Shown here: positions 1 to 12,188 of the stretch, piece after piece | How positions within the stretch are numbered: position 1 is the first letter of the stretch | Layout of the letters: every line of letters starts with the position of its first letter | From: Diospyros lotus | Taxonomy: Eukaryota > Streptophyta > Magnoliopsida > Ericales > Ebenaceae | DNA length: 64,000 nt | Reading direction: 5' to 3' | Assembly (NCBI RefSeq): GCF_014633365.1 | Contig: NC_068350.1 | Location: 5,089,001-5,153,000 of the forward strand | Position numbers and translations under genes: made by a program | The notes under the pieces: generated by a model | The model's database searches: none | Told to the model about the DNA's origin: nothing | The model's input: only the letters and a program-made list of their open reading frames with translations

Positions 1-35
1 CATTGGTTTAACAACCAAGGGATAAAGATCCACAA

Positions 36-1590
36 ATGGCAAATATTTTTGGCTCATCAAAAGTTGAGGGTCAAAGCACCACTCGTCCACCTTTCTTTAA
101 TGGTACAAACTTTAATTTTTGGAAAACAAAAATGCTCATTTATCTTATGCAGGATACAAGCCTTATGCAAGTGATTAAGAAAGGGGTTACATTGGCCGAT
201 ATGGAAAATATGTAGATTTGGACAGTAAAGGAAAGAAGAGATATGGAGATAAATGCAAGAGTCATGAACACTTTGTTTTGTGCTCTTTGCGTCGAAAAGT
301 TCAACCGAGTCTCAACATGCAAAACGGCTAAGGAGATTTGGGACAAATTAGAGGTCACTTATGAAGGCACCAGTCAACTGAAGGAATCAAAGGTAAATTT
401 ACTAATTCATGAGTATGAACTTTTTTCTATGAAATCTTGGGAACCTATTAATGAGATGTTTACTAGGTTTAATAATATTGTCACAAATTTAGAGGCCTTA
501 GGAAAAACTTTTTCGAATGGAGAGAAAGTTAGAAAAATCCTTAGAAGTCTACCCAAGAAATGGGACTCCAAAGTGACAGCCATTCAAGAGGCTAAAGACT
601 TAGATAACTTATCTTTTGATGATTTGGTTGGATCTCTCATGACTCACGAGATCATGATGAAGAGAGATGATGATGAAATAAATAGAGATAAGGATCTTCT
701 GTTCAAAGTTTCACACTCATCTAGTGATGATGATGATGAAGATGAAGACGATGATGATGATAATTTGATGATAATTACTAGAAAATTCAAAAAGTTTCTT
801 AGTAGAAAAATGTTGAAAGAATTGGAAGGAAGAAACCTAAGGAAGAAGAAAGATAAGTTTGAGGGGGAGAAATATAGAAATGCAGTTAAATGTTATGGAT
901 GTCAAAAGTATGGGCATATCATATCTGAATGTCCATCATTTAAGAGGTATGGAAAGAAGTTCAAGAAGAAAACGTATGATTCATCCTCTAGTGACAAATC
1001 TTAAGTGGAGAAAGTGGTCAACCTATGTCTTATAACCAACATAGAAGAGAATCATTTCCATTCTAATGATTTAATTTTAAATTTTACTCTTGATGAATTG
1101 CATGATGCATTCAATGATTTGATGAATGAATTTAAAAATATTAGTATGAAAAATAATGTCTTAAAGAAAAAATTAAAATCTTTAGATAAAGAAGTGAGTT
1201 TATTGAAAGAAGAAAAAGATTCTAGGAATAATGAGAAGAAAATGTTGAAAGCTCAAAATGATGAACTTCAAGAGAAAAATAAATGTTTAAAATGATCTCT
1301 TGAAAAAACTAACAAAGAGAAAGAAGAATTGAAAAATGCTCTTGAGATTCAAAGAAAAGATTTTCATAAAAGAAGAAAAAGGCAAGGTGGCTTTGTGAAA
1401 AGAAAATAAAATTTTGCCTCACATTCTAAAATCACTTGTTATTATTGTGGTTAATGTGGGCATTCTGTAAACAAATGCTTTATAAGAAACCATCCTACAA
1501 GATATAAACAAATATGGGTTCCAAAAAGAATTTTCAATGCTAACTATGGTGACCCCAAAGAGAGTTGGGCACCAAAATCTTGTGGATGAG
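36..1590 (+). pseudogene. copia gag pseudogene (UBN2-type gag, CCHC zinc knuckle)
   Basis: One frame starting at ATG 36 runs through the gag region but has stops at 213 (TAG), 1002 (TAA) and 1293 (TGA), and more in the tail. Seen: an N-terminal block of the type found in copia gag (FNGTNFNFWK), a capsid-like helical part, an acidic run of Asp/Glu near 725-765, and a CCHC knuckle at 891-932 (CYGCQKYGHIISEC). A Lys/Glu-rich coiled coil follows at about 1100-1380. The second knuckle near 1437-1480 is split by a stop. Gag normally forms the virus-like particle and binds the element RNA. Not functional as read. Confidence 0.85.
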
Positions 1591-2236
1591 TTATTTTTTG
1601 TAGGCTTGCTTGACATCTAAATGAAGCTCAAAGTGAAATGTTTATGGATGAATCAAGCATGAAGGAAAGGGGGTTGAAGGAGAAAATTAACCCTTAATGA
1701 TGCTCATTTTTTTGCCAACCAAGAGCAAGAGAGATTGTTAAACTCAATCTTAGTAGCATATTTTCTATCTCTAAACTCTTCATGATTATGATGTTTTTGA
1801 TTCGTACATTACCTTTATGATTTTACTTAAGAATTTATATCCAAAATTTCAATCATGTTAGTTTCAAAAATGGGAAGTATTAATCTTTTTGATTTTGACA
1901 AAAAGGGGGAGATAAAATGAATGAATTGATTTTCATATTTGTTTTTGTCATCATCAAAAAAGGGAGATTGATAGTTTACTCTTGGTAATAAAATAGTTTT
2001 GATAATGACTATATGAAAATCAATCTCTCAATCTTTATGAGTAAATATTTATGGATAAGTTTGTGAAAAACAATCTTTAAATCTCCTTTAAAAAAAGTTA
2101 TAAAAATTTATATAGGAGAAATGTTGAAGTTTGGTTGAGTGTGGTTTGTTTCAAAATATATTTTTGATAATCTCAACTTACTTTCAAAAGCATCAAAATG
2201 AGGATTTATTAAGTTTTCAATATTTTCAAATGAATA

Positions 2237-2548
2237 GTCGACTATGTGGTTTAATGATGTTGACTATGCTGGTTTGTTCTGTCGACTATTTAAGGCTTCT
2301 GTTGATTATTTTTCACTCTGTCAACTATCATGTAAAGATAGTCGACTATGGATTTTCTTCTGTCGACTATATTTGTACATGATTTTCAAAATCTTCTTCA
2401 TATTTTTGTATCTGTCGACTATATGTATGTGTCTGTCGACTATGGGTAACTTGTGTTAGAAGATAGTCGACTATGCTTTCTTGTCTGTCGACTATGTCTT
2501 GTTTTACTTGAAAATATAGTCAACTATGCATTTTTTTCTGTCGACTAT
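2237..2548 (+). repeat. Array of 13 GTCGACTAT motifs in the LTR U3
   Basis: Nine exact copies of GTCGACTAT start at 2237, 2281, 2341, 2362, 2414, 2435, 2466, 2487 and 2540. Four one- or two-base variants start at 2259, 2301, 2320 and 2519. Start-to-start spacings are 22, 22, 20, 19, 21, 21, 52, 21, 31, 21, 32 and 21, close to whole multiples of 10.5 bp. The sequence between copies is not conserved. The array ends about 90 bp upstream of the TATA box. It may be an enhancer-like array of binding sites or a decayed 21-bp tandem repeat. Confidence 0.85.
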
Positions 2549-2636
2549 ATCTTTTGCAGAAAGTTTCAAACGACTAGTTTTTTAATCTCTAACGGTCACA
2601 AAAAAGGCTAGTTTCGGGCAAAGATTTTGGGAAGCC

Positions 2637-2644
2637 TATAAATA
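2637..2644 (+). promoter_or_regulatory. TATA box of the copia LTR
   Basis: TATAAATA lies in the middle of the LTR, downstream of the GTCGACTAT array. Position and sequence fit an LTR core promoter. Confidence 0.6.
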
Positions 2645-3210
2645 CAATTCAAACATGATCAAGGGAAGGCAAATGGATGGAAAGGAAATGATTTGAGTTT
2701 ACATCGTATACACATTTGTATTTATATTGACTGTGCTTTAATTTTCTCTCTTCAAGGCTTTGATTTTCACTTGTAATTATTTACTTCAAGCCTTGTATCA
2801 TTTTTTAGAGACATTGTAACTAAGAGATTTATTTATTAGATTCTCTCCAATTGTACACTTCTTGTATTTCCTAGCTTGTGTAGCTAGAGGGGCTACTTGG
2901 TTTAAGTAGGAGGTTGTATTTCCTAGCTTGTGTAACTAGAAAGCCTACTTGTGTAAGTAGGAGGTTTTAGTAAATTGGTTCAAAGTCCTTAATGGGAGCT
3001 AAGGTAGTGGATTAGGTTTGGTTTAAGCCGAACCACTATAAATCATTTGTCATTTATTCTTCTTATTTTATATTTATCATTTCATATGTTCTATGTTTTA
3101 AATCACTAAAACCTCAATTGAGTCAAAAAGTTTTTAAAGTTCTATCAAATTTTTAAAATAATCAATTCACCCCCCTCTTGGTGTGTGCCATAGCACCTCC
3201 AGGCCTATCA

Positions 3211-3949
3211 GAGCATTTAGTCCATAGATGTATTTGATATATAAATGTACTTATTATAACATATTTACATTTATTTAATGTAAGTAAATGCTCTTATTTT
3301 TTTTTAATTTATATTTTACTTTCTATTTATTTTAATACATAAATGTAAATAAGAAAGTACACCATTGGATTCAATAAAAATATCTAAAAAAATCAAAATC
3401 CATAATCATAAGAAAATAAAATTTTGGTTTTAGTACAAATTCGGGATTTAACAAATTTACCACTCTCAAAATACATACCTTCGATTTATTGAAAAATTCA
3501 TTAAAAATCGTTTTAACAATAATGAATACTAGTGATCAAAATACTGAGAGATAGTTTTTCAAAATGAAAATATTTTCTTTTATGTCTCCTTATAATGTTC
3601 TAATCTTTCAGATTTAGAAATTAAACATCAAAATACATAATATGATGGTTGGAGCAATTTGGATCAACAATATGGTCTTTTGACTTTGAAATATTTTTCT
3701 TCATTTATCCAATGATTCAAAACAAATTTGTAAAAATCATTGAGGAAATTCTGTTAAATCTTAAAATTTATTTTTGCTAATTTCTAACTAATATAAAAAA
3801 TCATAGACCATTTTGATTTTCATATTCTTAACAAATCATAATCTCCAACACATCATATTCTTGACAAATGACTTAGGAAAATGAATTGATTTTGTTTTTC
3901 ATCATCAAAATCAAATACAAGAGTAAAATATATATCATCTTCATCATGT
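3211..3949. other. AT-rich spacer without a gene
   Basis: No coding region is recognised. A short inverted repeat (GAGCATTTA at 3211-3219 with TAAATGCTC at 3285-3293) abuts the LTR end. It could be a small hairpin or a MITE remnant; nothing else stands out. Confidence 0.5.
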
Positions 3950-5742
3950 CATAAACTTGATAAAAAATTGAAAAAATGTGTTTTTGTTGGCTATAGCCCT
4001 CAATCCAAAGCATATAGGTTGTACAACCCCATAAGTGGTAAAGTGATTATTAGCAGGGATGTGAAGTTCAATGAGGAAGAAAAGTGGACATGGAGCGATA
4101 ATAACGCAACATTAGTAGTTTTAATTCCTAAAGATCCTGAAATTCCTACAGCAGAACCTCTTAATGTACAAGGTGATAACAGCTCAACATCTAATAACTC
4201 TACTCTGTTTAGTAGCCCATCCACTCCAGCAAGTCCTCACTCACCCTCAAGCCCTTCTTCAGTAACTCATCCAAAGAAAACTCACTCTTTAAGGGAGGCA
4301 TATGCTTCTTGTAGTTTTGCTTTGTATGTTTCTGACCCCACTTGTTATGATGAAGTAGCAAAAAGTCAAGTGTGGCAAGATGCAATGCATGAGAAAATTT
4401 CAACCATACAGAAAAATGAGACTTGGGAGTTGGTTGATTTACCGAAGATAAGAATGTTATTGGGCTCAAGTGGGTATATAGAACAAAGTACCATGCTGAT
4501 GGTACTATACAAAAACACAAAGCTCGGTTGGTGGCCAAAGGGTACTCGCAATAGCAAGGCATCAATTTTAAAGAAACTTTTTCTCCTGTGGCATGCTTTG
4601 AAACAGTAAGGACTTTTTTTGCCTTGGCTGCACAATTAAATTGACTTGTGTATCAATTTGATGTTAAATCTGTCTTTTTGAATGGTGAGTTAAAAGAAGA
4701 GATATATGTAGCTCATACACCTAAAGCAAGGTTTACAGGCTAAAGAATGCTTTATATGGCCTAAAGCAAGCCCCGCGAGCCTGGTACAGTAAAATCAACT
4801 CATATTTCCAACAAAATGGATTTGAAAGGAGTCCTCGTGAGCCAACCTTTTATATGAAGAAGTAAGGTACCTCTAATATTTTGGTGGTATGTCTTTATGT
4901 TGATGATATGATTTATATGTGGTCTTGTGAATCTCTTATTGCTGAATTTAAGTCTTCTATTACGGACAAGTTTGTGATGTCAGACTTAGGTCTGCTATAC
5001 ATTATTTTCTCGGACTTGAGGTGAACCAAAGTGCAGATGGAATTTTCATTTCACAAAAAAAATATGCAACTGATTTGCTTAAAAGGTTTAACATGCTGAA
5101 TTGTAAACTAGCCTTAACTCCAATGAATGTGAATGAGAAGCTTGTTGTTGTTGATGATGGTACGGGTATGGCAAATGCAGAATGTTATAGAAGCATGGTT
5201 GGTGGGTTGAATTATTTCTCCTACAATACCTGACATAGCAGTTTCTGTGCGATATGTTGTCGGAATTGTTGATTTTGGAATTTGGTGCACAAAAGTATCA
5301 TATTTCATAATATTTGGTTTTACTGACAATGATTGGGCAGGTTGTTTGGATGATAGAAAGAACACTTTCGGTTATGTTTTCTCCCTTGGTTTAGGTGCTA
5401 TTTCATGGAGTTTAAAGAAGTAAGAAATTATAGCCCTATCATCTTCAGAAGCTGAATATGTTGCTGCAACGGCATCAGCTTGTCAAGCAATTTGGCTAAG
5501 GAGATTATTGACTGATCTTTTTCAAGAGCAAGTAGCTGCAACAGAAATTTTTTGTGACAATAGAGCAACTATTGCAATGACAAAGAACCCAACATTTCAT
5601 AACAAGCCAAAACACGTTGACATCTGATATCATTACATTCATAATCTGGCTGCAAGCAAAGAAATAGTCTTGAAGCATTATGGCACAAATGAACAAGTGG
5701 CAGATGTTCTCGCAGTCTCCTCCAAGTGTCCAGCATGATTAA
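3950..5742 (+). pseudogene. copia pol pseudogene: integrase tail, reverse transcriptase, RNase H
   Basis: 5'-truncated copia pol. Seen in order: the integrase C-terminal signature CVFVGYSP (about 3977-4000), a linker rich in Ser/Pro, the start of the RVT_2 reverse transcriptase (WQDAMHEKISTIQKNETWELV), the catalytic YVDD at 4896-4907, the block FISQKKYATDLLKRF (about 5047-5090), and RNase H ending (ALSSSEAEYVAA, CDNRATIAM) up to about 5742. Frames change several times and stops are frequent, for example near 4607, 4864 and 5233. Upstream of about 3950 homology stops and there is no 5' LTR. Not functional. Confidence 0.85.
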
Positions 5743-5786
5743 TTCAAGTTGCAAATGGGAGTAATAAATTTTGAAGCAAGGGGAAG

Positions 5787-6050
5787 TGTTGAGTAGTGCT
5801 CCAAAATCAGCAGACGTGGTTCCATTTTTAGGATAGTTGGTTTCTTGTGTTAATTATTGATTTTTTGTTAAGATTCATTGAGTTAGTGGTCCATTATCTT
5901 TAATTATTTACTTAAAATTAAGAGTGTTTGTTACTAAGCCTATATAATAGGCTGTTGTTATTGCTTTCAATGATAAGCGAGATTGACACAAGGCCTAACT
6001 GGTCTGACCCACTTCCCCTATTTTTTAAATTTCCAAGATATTTGCCCACA
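5787..6050 (+). repeat. 3' LTR of the second copia element
   Basis: A purine tract (GAAGCAAGGGGAAG, 5773-5786) is followed by TGTTGAG, a typical copia LTR start. A TATA-like box (TATATAATAG, from 5941) lies inside. The right end is placed at TTTGCCCACA (6050) because it ends in ACA, pairing with TGT at the start. That end is tentative, because no second LTR is present for comparison. Confidence 0.55.
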
Positions 6051-6143
6051 GATAATTCAATTTTTAATGGAAAACATTTTTATAAAATAAATAAATAAGA
6101 GAAAGCACAATGTCTACTTTGGACATTACAGCTAGTAGATTTC

Positions 6144-8879
6144 TCAGTTGACAATCCATTCCGAATCACCATCTTCTCGAAGGCGGACGTTGAGCCTTCT
6201 AAGCCAGACGGAGTGCAGAATCATGTGAAAAACATCAAATCGCTTCGGCGGCAAGTTCACCTCGAAATGACGCCGCACTTGCAGGCCCCGCCGCTGCAGC
6301 CTTATGTACTGCGACTGGGAAATCCCCGCCAGAATCCTCTTCAGCGCTGGAATATCCCTCACCGGAATCTCCACCGAGAACGATTTCCAGTTGAGAACGT
6401 CGCTGAAGGGAGCGACGTAGTGGTCCTTGATGAGCACCGGCACGCAGCCCATGTAGAGTGCCTCCACCATGCGGGGGCTGGCCACCTCGTAGCCGCTGGC
6501 GCAGATGCAGAAGCGGCTCTTGCGCATCATGCCGCGGTAGGAGACGCCCTTGGGCAGGTACTTGTGGACTTGGATGTCCGCGTCTTTGTTCTCCCAGTGT
6601 TCAAGGAGGATCGGGCGGATGGGGCCGTGGACGCCGCCGGCGAAGAAGGCCAGGATGGGACGCCGGGAGGGAGAAGGGCCTCCGAGCAGCTGCTTCGTGG
6701 TGCCGTCCGGGAGGAGGATCTCCGGGAAGGAGACGTCTTTCTTGGGCTGGAATCCTTCGGAGGTGTTGGCGTTGCAGAGCGCCCGGATGGAGTTTTTGTA
6801 GAGGTGAGGGATGGCCTTGGAGAGCTCCGGCCCCTGCAAAACAGTGTCCACCTTTACCAGTTTCTTCAAGCCTAATGCCAAACCAACAAATTCATTTAAT
6901 TTGGTTGGATTCCATTCAATTTCATTTTAAAGAGTGGTTTAAGGTAAATTGTTAAATAAGGGATCGTATTTTAATACTGCAGTATTTTAAAAAAATAAAT
7001 AAATAAGTTATTATATTTTTGGATTAAAATCAATTTAATCATTGTAAGTATAATTCATACTATACTTTTTAAATTCATTGTTTTATTAAATTTTTTAAGA
7101 AAGACATACCACACAATATATATCACACCAAACTGAGACCTCGTTGTCCCCAAAACTACCATCTACCATCTATGTTAAGGTTAAAATCAGGTGGTTAAAT
7201 AAATTTTTTAATCCACTGAATTAGTGAAATGTTCACCTCTAGGCTCTAGTTGGGGAATAATTCAAAGTTGAAACAATGGCTTACCCAGTCATGGCAGGCG
7301 AGCATCAAGTGATCGGCGCCGAGGCTCCGGTTCCAAAACGGGTATCTTTCGGCCACGAGATTGATGTAATCTCTCACCGTATGTTTCATCGGCGACCAGT
7401 CGTGAGAATCCCCGACATAGACGTAACGGACGAGCGACGTCACGCTGAACGGCAGGAAGAACACGTGGGCCTTGTTGGGATCTCCGGTTCGGAACCCGCT
7501 CACCTCTATTCTGTGGATGAAGTTTCCTTCCATGGCGTATATGCTCCGGCACGGCCCGTTATGAAACAGCGGCGGCTCTCCTTCTTCGTACACGAATACC
7601 TTCAACTGCTTCTCCATTTCCAAGTAGCTCCTGGGGTTGCAGAGAGAAGAAGAAATTAAAGTAATTCGAAAAGCCATAATTCATGTAAAATATCGGGTAA
7701 TATATAATTACCTGTGGAAGGAAGCGGGATTCCAGTACATTGGGCCTCTGGGGACAAAGTCGGGATCTTGGGTTTGGTTCCCGTTGCTTGAAGCTTCTCT
7801 AATGGCGGCCCGAGCTCGGCCGAGGCCGGCTTCAAGCTTCATTAAGTTGGTCTGTTTTCGTCGACCTAATCTCGCCGGCGCCATGGGAGGAGCTGGAGAT
7901 TCATTTACAGAAGGAACTACAGTAGGGGCTCCATTTATGCTAGTATTGGATTTGGAGCTCTCTTCACGATTCTCCTCAACCTGTCGATCAACAATTAGTA
8001 GATTGTACAATATAGAACAGAGAGAAAATTAAAAGAAAAAATTATGTCCATTTTCTCTCTTATTGACTTCAGTTGTATCTTGTATGGTGTATATTTTCTA
8101 ATTTTCTGGGGAAATAAATCTAATTGCATCAGATAAAAAAAAAGAACATTTTCAAGGTATTTTTTTTTTTCAAAAATCCCAACAGGATTTTCGTTTTCCG
8201 GAGAATTCACCCAGAAATAAATGGAGAGGAAAGGAAAAGAAAAGAAAATATTTTCAATTCTGGGTAGATAATTTTATAGCAATTGACTGAAGCTCCTTTC
8301 CTTCGGAATAATCGCAGGATTATCAGAAGGAAACTGATACGCATCTTTATTTCCAAATACACGCAAGCACAAAGAGATGGAGAGACTAAGAGAGAGGGGG
8401 GGGGGGGGGGGGGGGGAGAGCGGCAAAAAGGAAAAGAAAAGAAAAGAGAAAAAAGAAAGTCCATATATAGACAGAACGGACAAAGATACAGCCGCAGAGA
8501 GAGAAAATGATCTTACAGCTGCGATCGGTGGAGAGATTTGAATAACTTCAATGGCAAGCGGTGGAGAAGACGACCGATTAAGAACGCCGAACTCGTACGA
8601 CACAGCCTCTTCTCCATCAGCTAACCTCGAATGCCAACCCAAATGCGCCACCTCCGACGAAACGGAACTGTTTTCGCCGGAAAACACAGCGGGAGAAGAA
8701 GCATAAGAAGAAATAACAGAACTCCACGCCCGTGGATAGCGGTCCAAATCAAGAACCCAATTCGAGGTATTTGGACCCAGTAAAACCACAACCCCAAAAA
8801 ACACCACCAGTGGGACTATCAGCCACAAAAGCTTGGAAGACGATGATGGTCGCCATGAACACAACCTTTTCTCTTCCAT
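6144..8879 (-). CDS. Exostosin-family glycosyltransferase (GT47), intact, 4 exons, 555 aa
   Basis: Exons on the minus strand: 8879-8517, 7980-7712, 7630-7285, 6833-6144 (stop 6144-6146). All borders are GT-AG and phases close to 1668 nt. The start at 8879 (MEEKRLCSW) is preferred over an in-frame ATG at 8906, because the extra residues come from a GA/CT-rich leader. Seen: a short cytosolic tail and one membrane segment (about residues 17-36), giving a type II Golgi topology. A Ser/Pro-rich stem follows, then the exostosin domain from about residue 219 (KVFVYEEGEPPLFHNGPC) through CHDW and LCNANTSEGF to RFCICASGYEVASPRMVEAL, the sugar-nucleotide-binding end. Plant GT47 members build cell-wall xylan, xyloglucan or pectin side chains. 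The acceptor here is unknown; the layout resembles the At5g03795/At3g07620-type group. Confidence 0.93.
8397..8416 (+). repeat. Poly-G tract in GT47 intron 1
   Basis: About 20 consecutive G on the plus strand (C on the gene strand), flanked by GA-rich sequence, inside the first GT47 intron. Length is likely variable and may be mis-assembled. Confidence 0.7.
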
Positions 8880-9340
8880 CTCCTCCCTCTCTCTCTCTCT
8901 ATACATCTAGAATCAATTGGGCTCCTTCTGATGGGTTTGCGGGTGGGTTTGGATTCGCTTTCTCTTCTCTTTTATCGGGAAAAGTAAAGCGGGAAAGAGC
9001 GTTTGGGAGATGGTGAGCGCAACAATTGGTGAGAAATGGTTGCTTCACCAGGCCAGGCGTCTTATCCCTCTCTCCTCTGTTTCTGAGCTTTCATGCAAAA
9101 TATACCAAATAATTGAAAAAACGGCAACCATGTTGGCAGTAATTATTATTCCGATTCTGCCCCTTCGGAAATCTTCAATCCACCGATGATGTCATAAATA
9201 CCCACATTTCACTGGCTACCTCTCAACGCGTCGACAATCTTACCCCAAGCTACTCGCTGCATCCGACAGCCACGTGCCCCGTTCGGTGCCACGTTGGCGT
9301 AGTGTTCCGGTAGCATTTGGACGCGAGTGGGTTTGAGAGG
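8880..9340 (-). promoter_or_regulatory. 5' leader and likely promoter of the GT47 gene
   Basis: A CT-microsatellite leader (gene strand GA) precedes the start codon. Less AT-rich sequence reaches to about 9340, with a palindromic G-box core CACGTG at 9271-9276. No clear TATA box was identified, so the transcription start is not assigned. Confidence 0.4.
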
Positions 9341-12188
9341 TTCTTAATGGCCCGAATTTCAATTTATCGATTATTTATTTATTACTTTATTTCAATGTGA
9401 TCTCGAAATAATTACCAACTTTCTAAGCTAAATTTCACACGAAACTCTTGCTTATGTAACTTATCTATGAACTAAGCTAAATTTCACACGCTATAACTGC
9501 GAACTAAATTGCATTTATTATTTTTACTTTTTTAAAAATAATATAATTCCTTTTAAATCTTATAAACGTGAATTACTTAAATCACCTTTTATTAATTTTT
9601 AAAATATTCTTATCTCCACTATTATTATAAAATAACAAAAATATTACAAATAAAATTAATTTACTAGTACATTTTTATTATTCCTTCAATTATAGATATG
9701 TTTCCAATCAAGGAGGAGACAAAAAAAATGAGAGATCTATCTCATGGTGATTGTCGTTACCGACTATCGATTATTGTGCAATAGATAAAAAGAGATTAAG
9801 GAGATGCGAGGGAAAAAAAAAGAAAATAAAAGGTAATTTAAATATAAAAATACTGTTAATTTTAAGAGTTTGTTATAGTTAAAAAATGTTTTATTTTTAA
9901 AAATATAGAAACAATCAATGTAATTTTGTTAAACTTGTGTGAAATTTACTCTTGTCAATTTCTTTCATTATTTTCCGTTAATTTTTAACAATAAATATAT
10001 AGTTTTTATTTGGTAATTCAAACAATAGTTAAGATGCAATAAATATATTTTACTTTTAATTAATGTGCATTCATAACACTTAATTTGTTTTCATCCCAAA
10101 AATTCTTCTCTGAGATGATAAATGTTTAGTGTTTTGTAATATTATTATATTAATTAATAAAATTATTTTGAGACTAGAAATAAGATATAATGCATTTATT
10201 TTATCACCATAATACAATAGTATTATAAATCGTAATTAAGCCCTTTATTATGATATATAAGATTAAATTAAGGTGAATGTAGGAAGGAAATAGTGATTTA
10301 AAGCATGTGTTGTTTTTGAATGGGCAAATAATATTGATACTCTTTTGATTAATTACAGTTAGACCCTTCAAGTTTTTTCCTTTTATCAATACTAAAACAC
10401 CCAATATTTTAAGAAACTTGCATTTATATATATATTATAGTCTCGAATTTGGGAAATCCTTTGGAAGTTTGAATCACAAATTTTCATATTATTAGTTAAC
10501 TAAATAAATTTATGAGAAGACAATAATACCCTAATTAAATAAACATTTGCATTTATCAAGAATTATAATAAATTCTTTCTTTTGTCTATGCATAGAATGG
10601 GCAAAAGAGATAATTTATTGTCTCAATTAATTCAGTTTTAATCTATTAGATAAAAAAATATATTTTATCAAATAAAATTATCACGTTTGATATTTTAAAT
10701 AGATGAAAATAATTAATTCAATATTATTTAATCCAACCTAATAAAATTAAAAGACTAGAATTGGTGAGCAATTTGCCTTTCACTCTATAAATCTTAAGTT
10801 TTCTATGTTCATTAAATATATTTCTATCATCACAATTTTATCTTTTTCATAGCCTACTCGCCATTGCCACCATCTAGAGCAAAATTACATACAATTAAAG
10901 GTGCGTAATTTCCCGTTCAACTTTTAAAATTATTTTTTGATCCTTTAATATTATGAATATAAATTATTATGTTCTTTTAACGTTTGTCTCTTTTAAAATA
11001 AAAAAGATGAAGATAATTAATTAATTAATTAATTAATACTAGCTAAATAAAAATAGAGGTGTCATTATATTTCATCTTATATTAAGATAAACTATTAAAT
11101 TGTTCTTAAATATTTAAGAATGCTCGCTAAATAAAAGTTAAATTATAATAAGTGAATTTTCACTTTGCCCATCCTAGTTCTAGCGTTATAGTGCAATTTC
11201 ATTAAAGAAGGGCACTATGGACATTCCACGTGCTGTCTACACTACACCTCAAGTTCAAGTTACGTTTGTCGGCTGAAGTCCTCCCGCGATGCCACCTCTT
11301 TCATTATGACGTTGAAAGTTTCGTTATTATCAATAAATATTGAGTTGTTTTACAGGCCGGGACAGATTGAAAATAGACCTATAAAATAAAAATTAAAAGA
11401 TTAAAATGTCTTCATTTATATTATATTAAAAAAAATATAATATAATATGAATAATGATATTTTAGTCTTTTAGCTCATATTTTGTAAACTTGTCTGTCAA
11501 CCTAGCTGACTTTCAATAACTTTTCATAAATATTTCTCAATTTAGTTTAAAAAATTCTTGAGAACTAGACAAATTATCAGACAGACTTATAGAATAAGAG
11601 TTAAAAGATTAAAATCTCCTCGCTTACATTATATTATACTTTTTTCAATATAATATAGGTGAAAATATTTTAGTATTTTAATCTTCTTCTATAAATATAA
11701 ATCTGTCTATCAACCTGTCTGGGCACGTTGAAGAAATCATTTGGTTGTATTTATTTTAACCAACCCTCACTCAGCATTCAATTCTGACACCAATTGGGGA
11801 AATTACACTGATTTTCGTTGAATTTTATGATTTTTAATAATTTAATTTTTATATTTCAGTTTGTTTTATAATAATTATTAATTTTTTTATTTTTCTTAAA
11901 AATTTTGTCAAAATTTATAATATGGTAGATAATAAAATAAAAAAAATATATAAAAAAGTTATTAGTAGTTATCGTTCATAACCGTTGTTATAGATTCAAC
12001 AATGGAAAAACTTATTATTGGGTTCTTTTTTCTTCTTTAGATATTTTTGGATTCAAAAATTACAAGACACAAGTGGTATCGATTCATAAATTTATTTTTT
12101 ATTTTAAAATAATAAATAAATAAATTAGAGAATTTTATGACTTCAACAAAAATGATAAATATAACTTGAGGTTAGAAAATTTTTAAAA
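9341..12188. other. AT-rich spacer between GT47 and the duplicated block
   Basis: No gene is recognised. It contains a TTAA-rich microsatellite near 11018-11037, a moderately GC-rich stretch at about 11210-11300, and the MITE-like pair listed separately. Confidence 0.55.
11350..11728. mobile_element. Two adjacent MITE-like inverted repeats
   Basis: Two units, about 11350-11505 and 11575-11728. Each has left-arm sequence around GACAGA...AAAAGATTAAAAT and a right arm that is its approximate reverse complement (ATTTTAGTCTTTT...GTCTGTCAACCT and ATTTTAGTATTTTAATC...CTGTCTATCAACCTGTCTG), with an AT-only centre. The two units resemble each other. They look like copies of one small non-coding DNA transposon; the superfamily is not assigned. 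Confidence 0.5.

Larger units (their letters stand above)
1..3210 (+). mobile_element. Ty1-copia retrotransposon, 3' part, internally deleted
   Basis: The window opens inside this element; its 5' LTR lies to the left. Seen: a gag-like frame from 36 with a zinc knuckle, a second degenerate knuckle near 1437-1480, then only about 370 bases before the polypurine-like tract (1956-1968) and a complete LTR (1969-3210). Integrase, reverse transcriptase and RNase H are absent, so the element is a deletion derivative that could move only with proteins from another copy. The long gag with a coiled-coil extension and a second knuckle suggests a SIRE/Maximus-type lineage; that assignment is inference. 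Confidence 0.85.
1969..3210 (+). repeat. 3' LTR of the copia element
   Basis: The LTR starts TGATAG and ends CTATCA, a perfect 6-bp terminal inverted repeat, directly after a purine tract (AAAAAAGGGAGAT at 1956-1968). Length 1242 bp. A TATA box (TATAAATA, 2637-2644) marks the likely promoter, so U3 is about 1969-2670. The end is typical of copia LTRs (C-rich stretch, then CCTATCA). The matching 5' LTR is outside the window, so the target duplication cannot be tested; GAGCA at 3211-3215 would be the right-hand copy. Confidence 0.85.

Noticed and set aside
2237..2548. CRISPR-like reading of the GTCGACTAT array
   Set aside because: Repeat unit of 9 bp, spacers mostly 10-13 bp, located in a plant LTR with no cas genes.
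4209..4565. 118-codon minus-strand open frame
   Set aside because: Antisense of the copia pol fragment with integrase and RT motifs on the plus strand.
6213..6955. Long plus-strand open frames of 165-220 codons over the GT47 last exon
   Set aside because: Antisense shadows of a GC-rich exon; the minus strand has the conserved exostosin motifs and phased introns.
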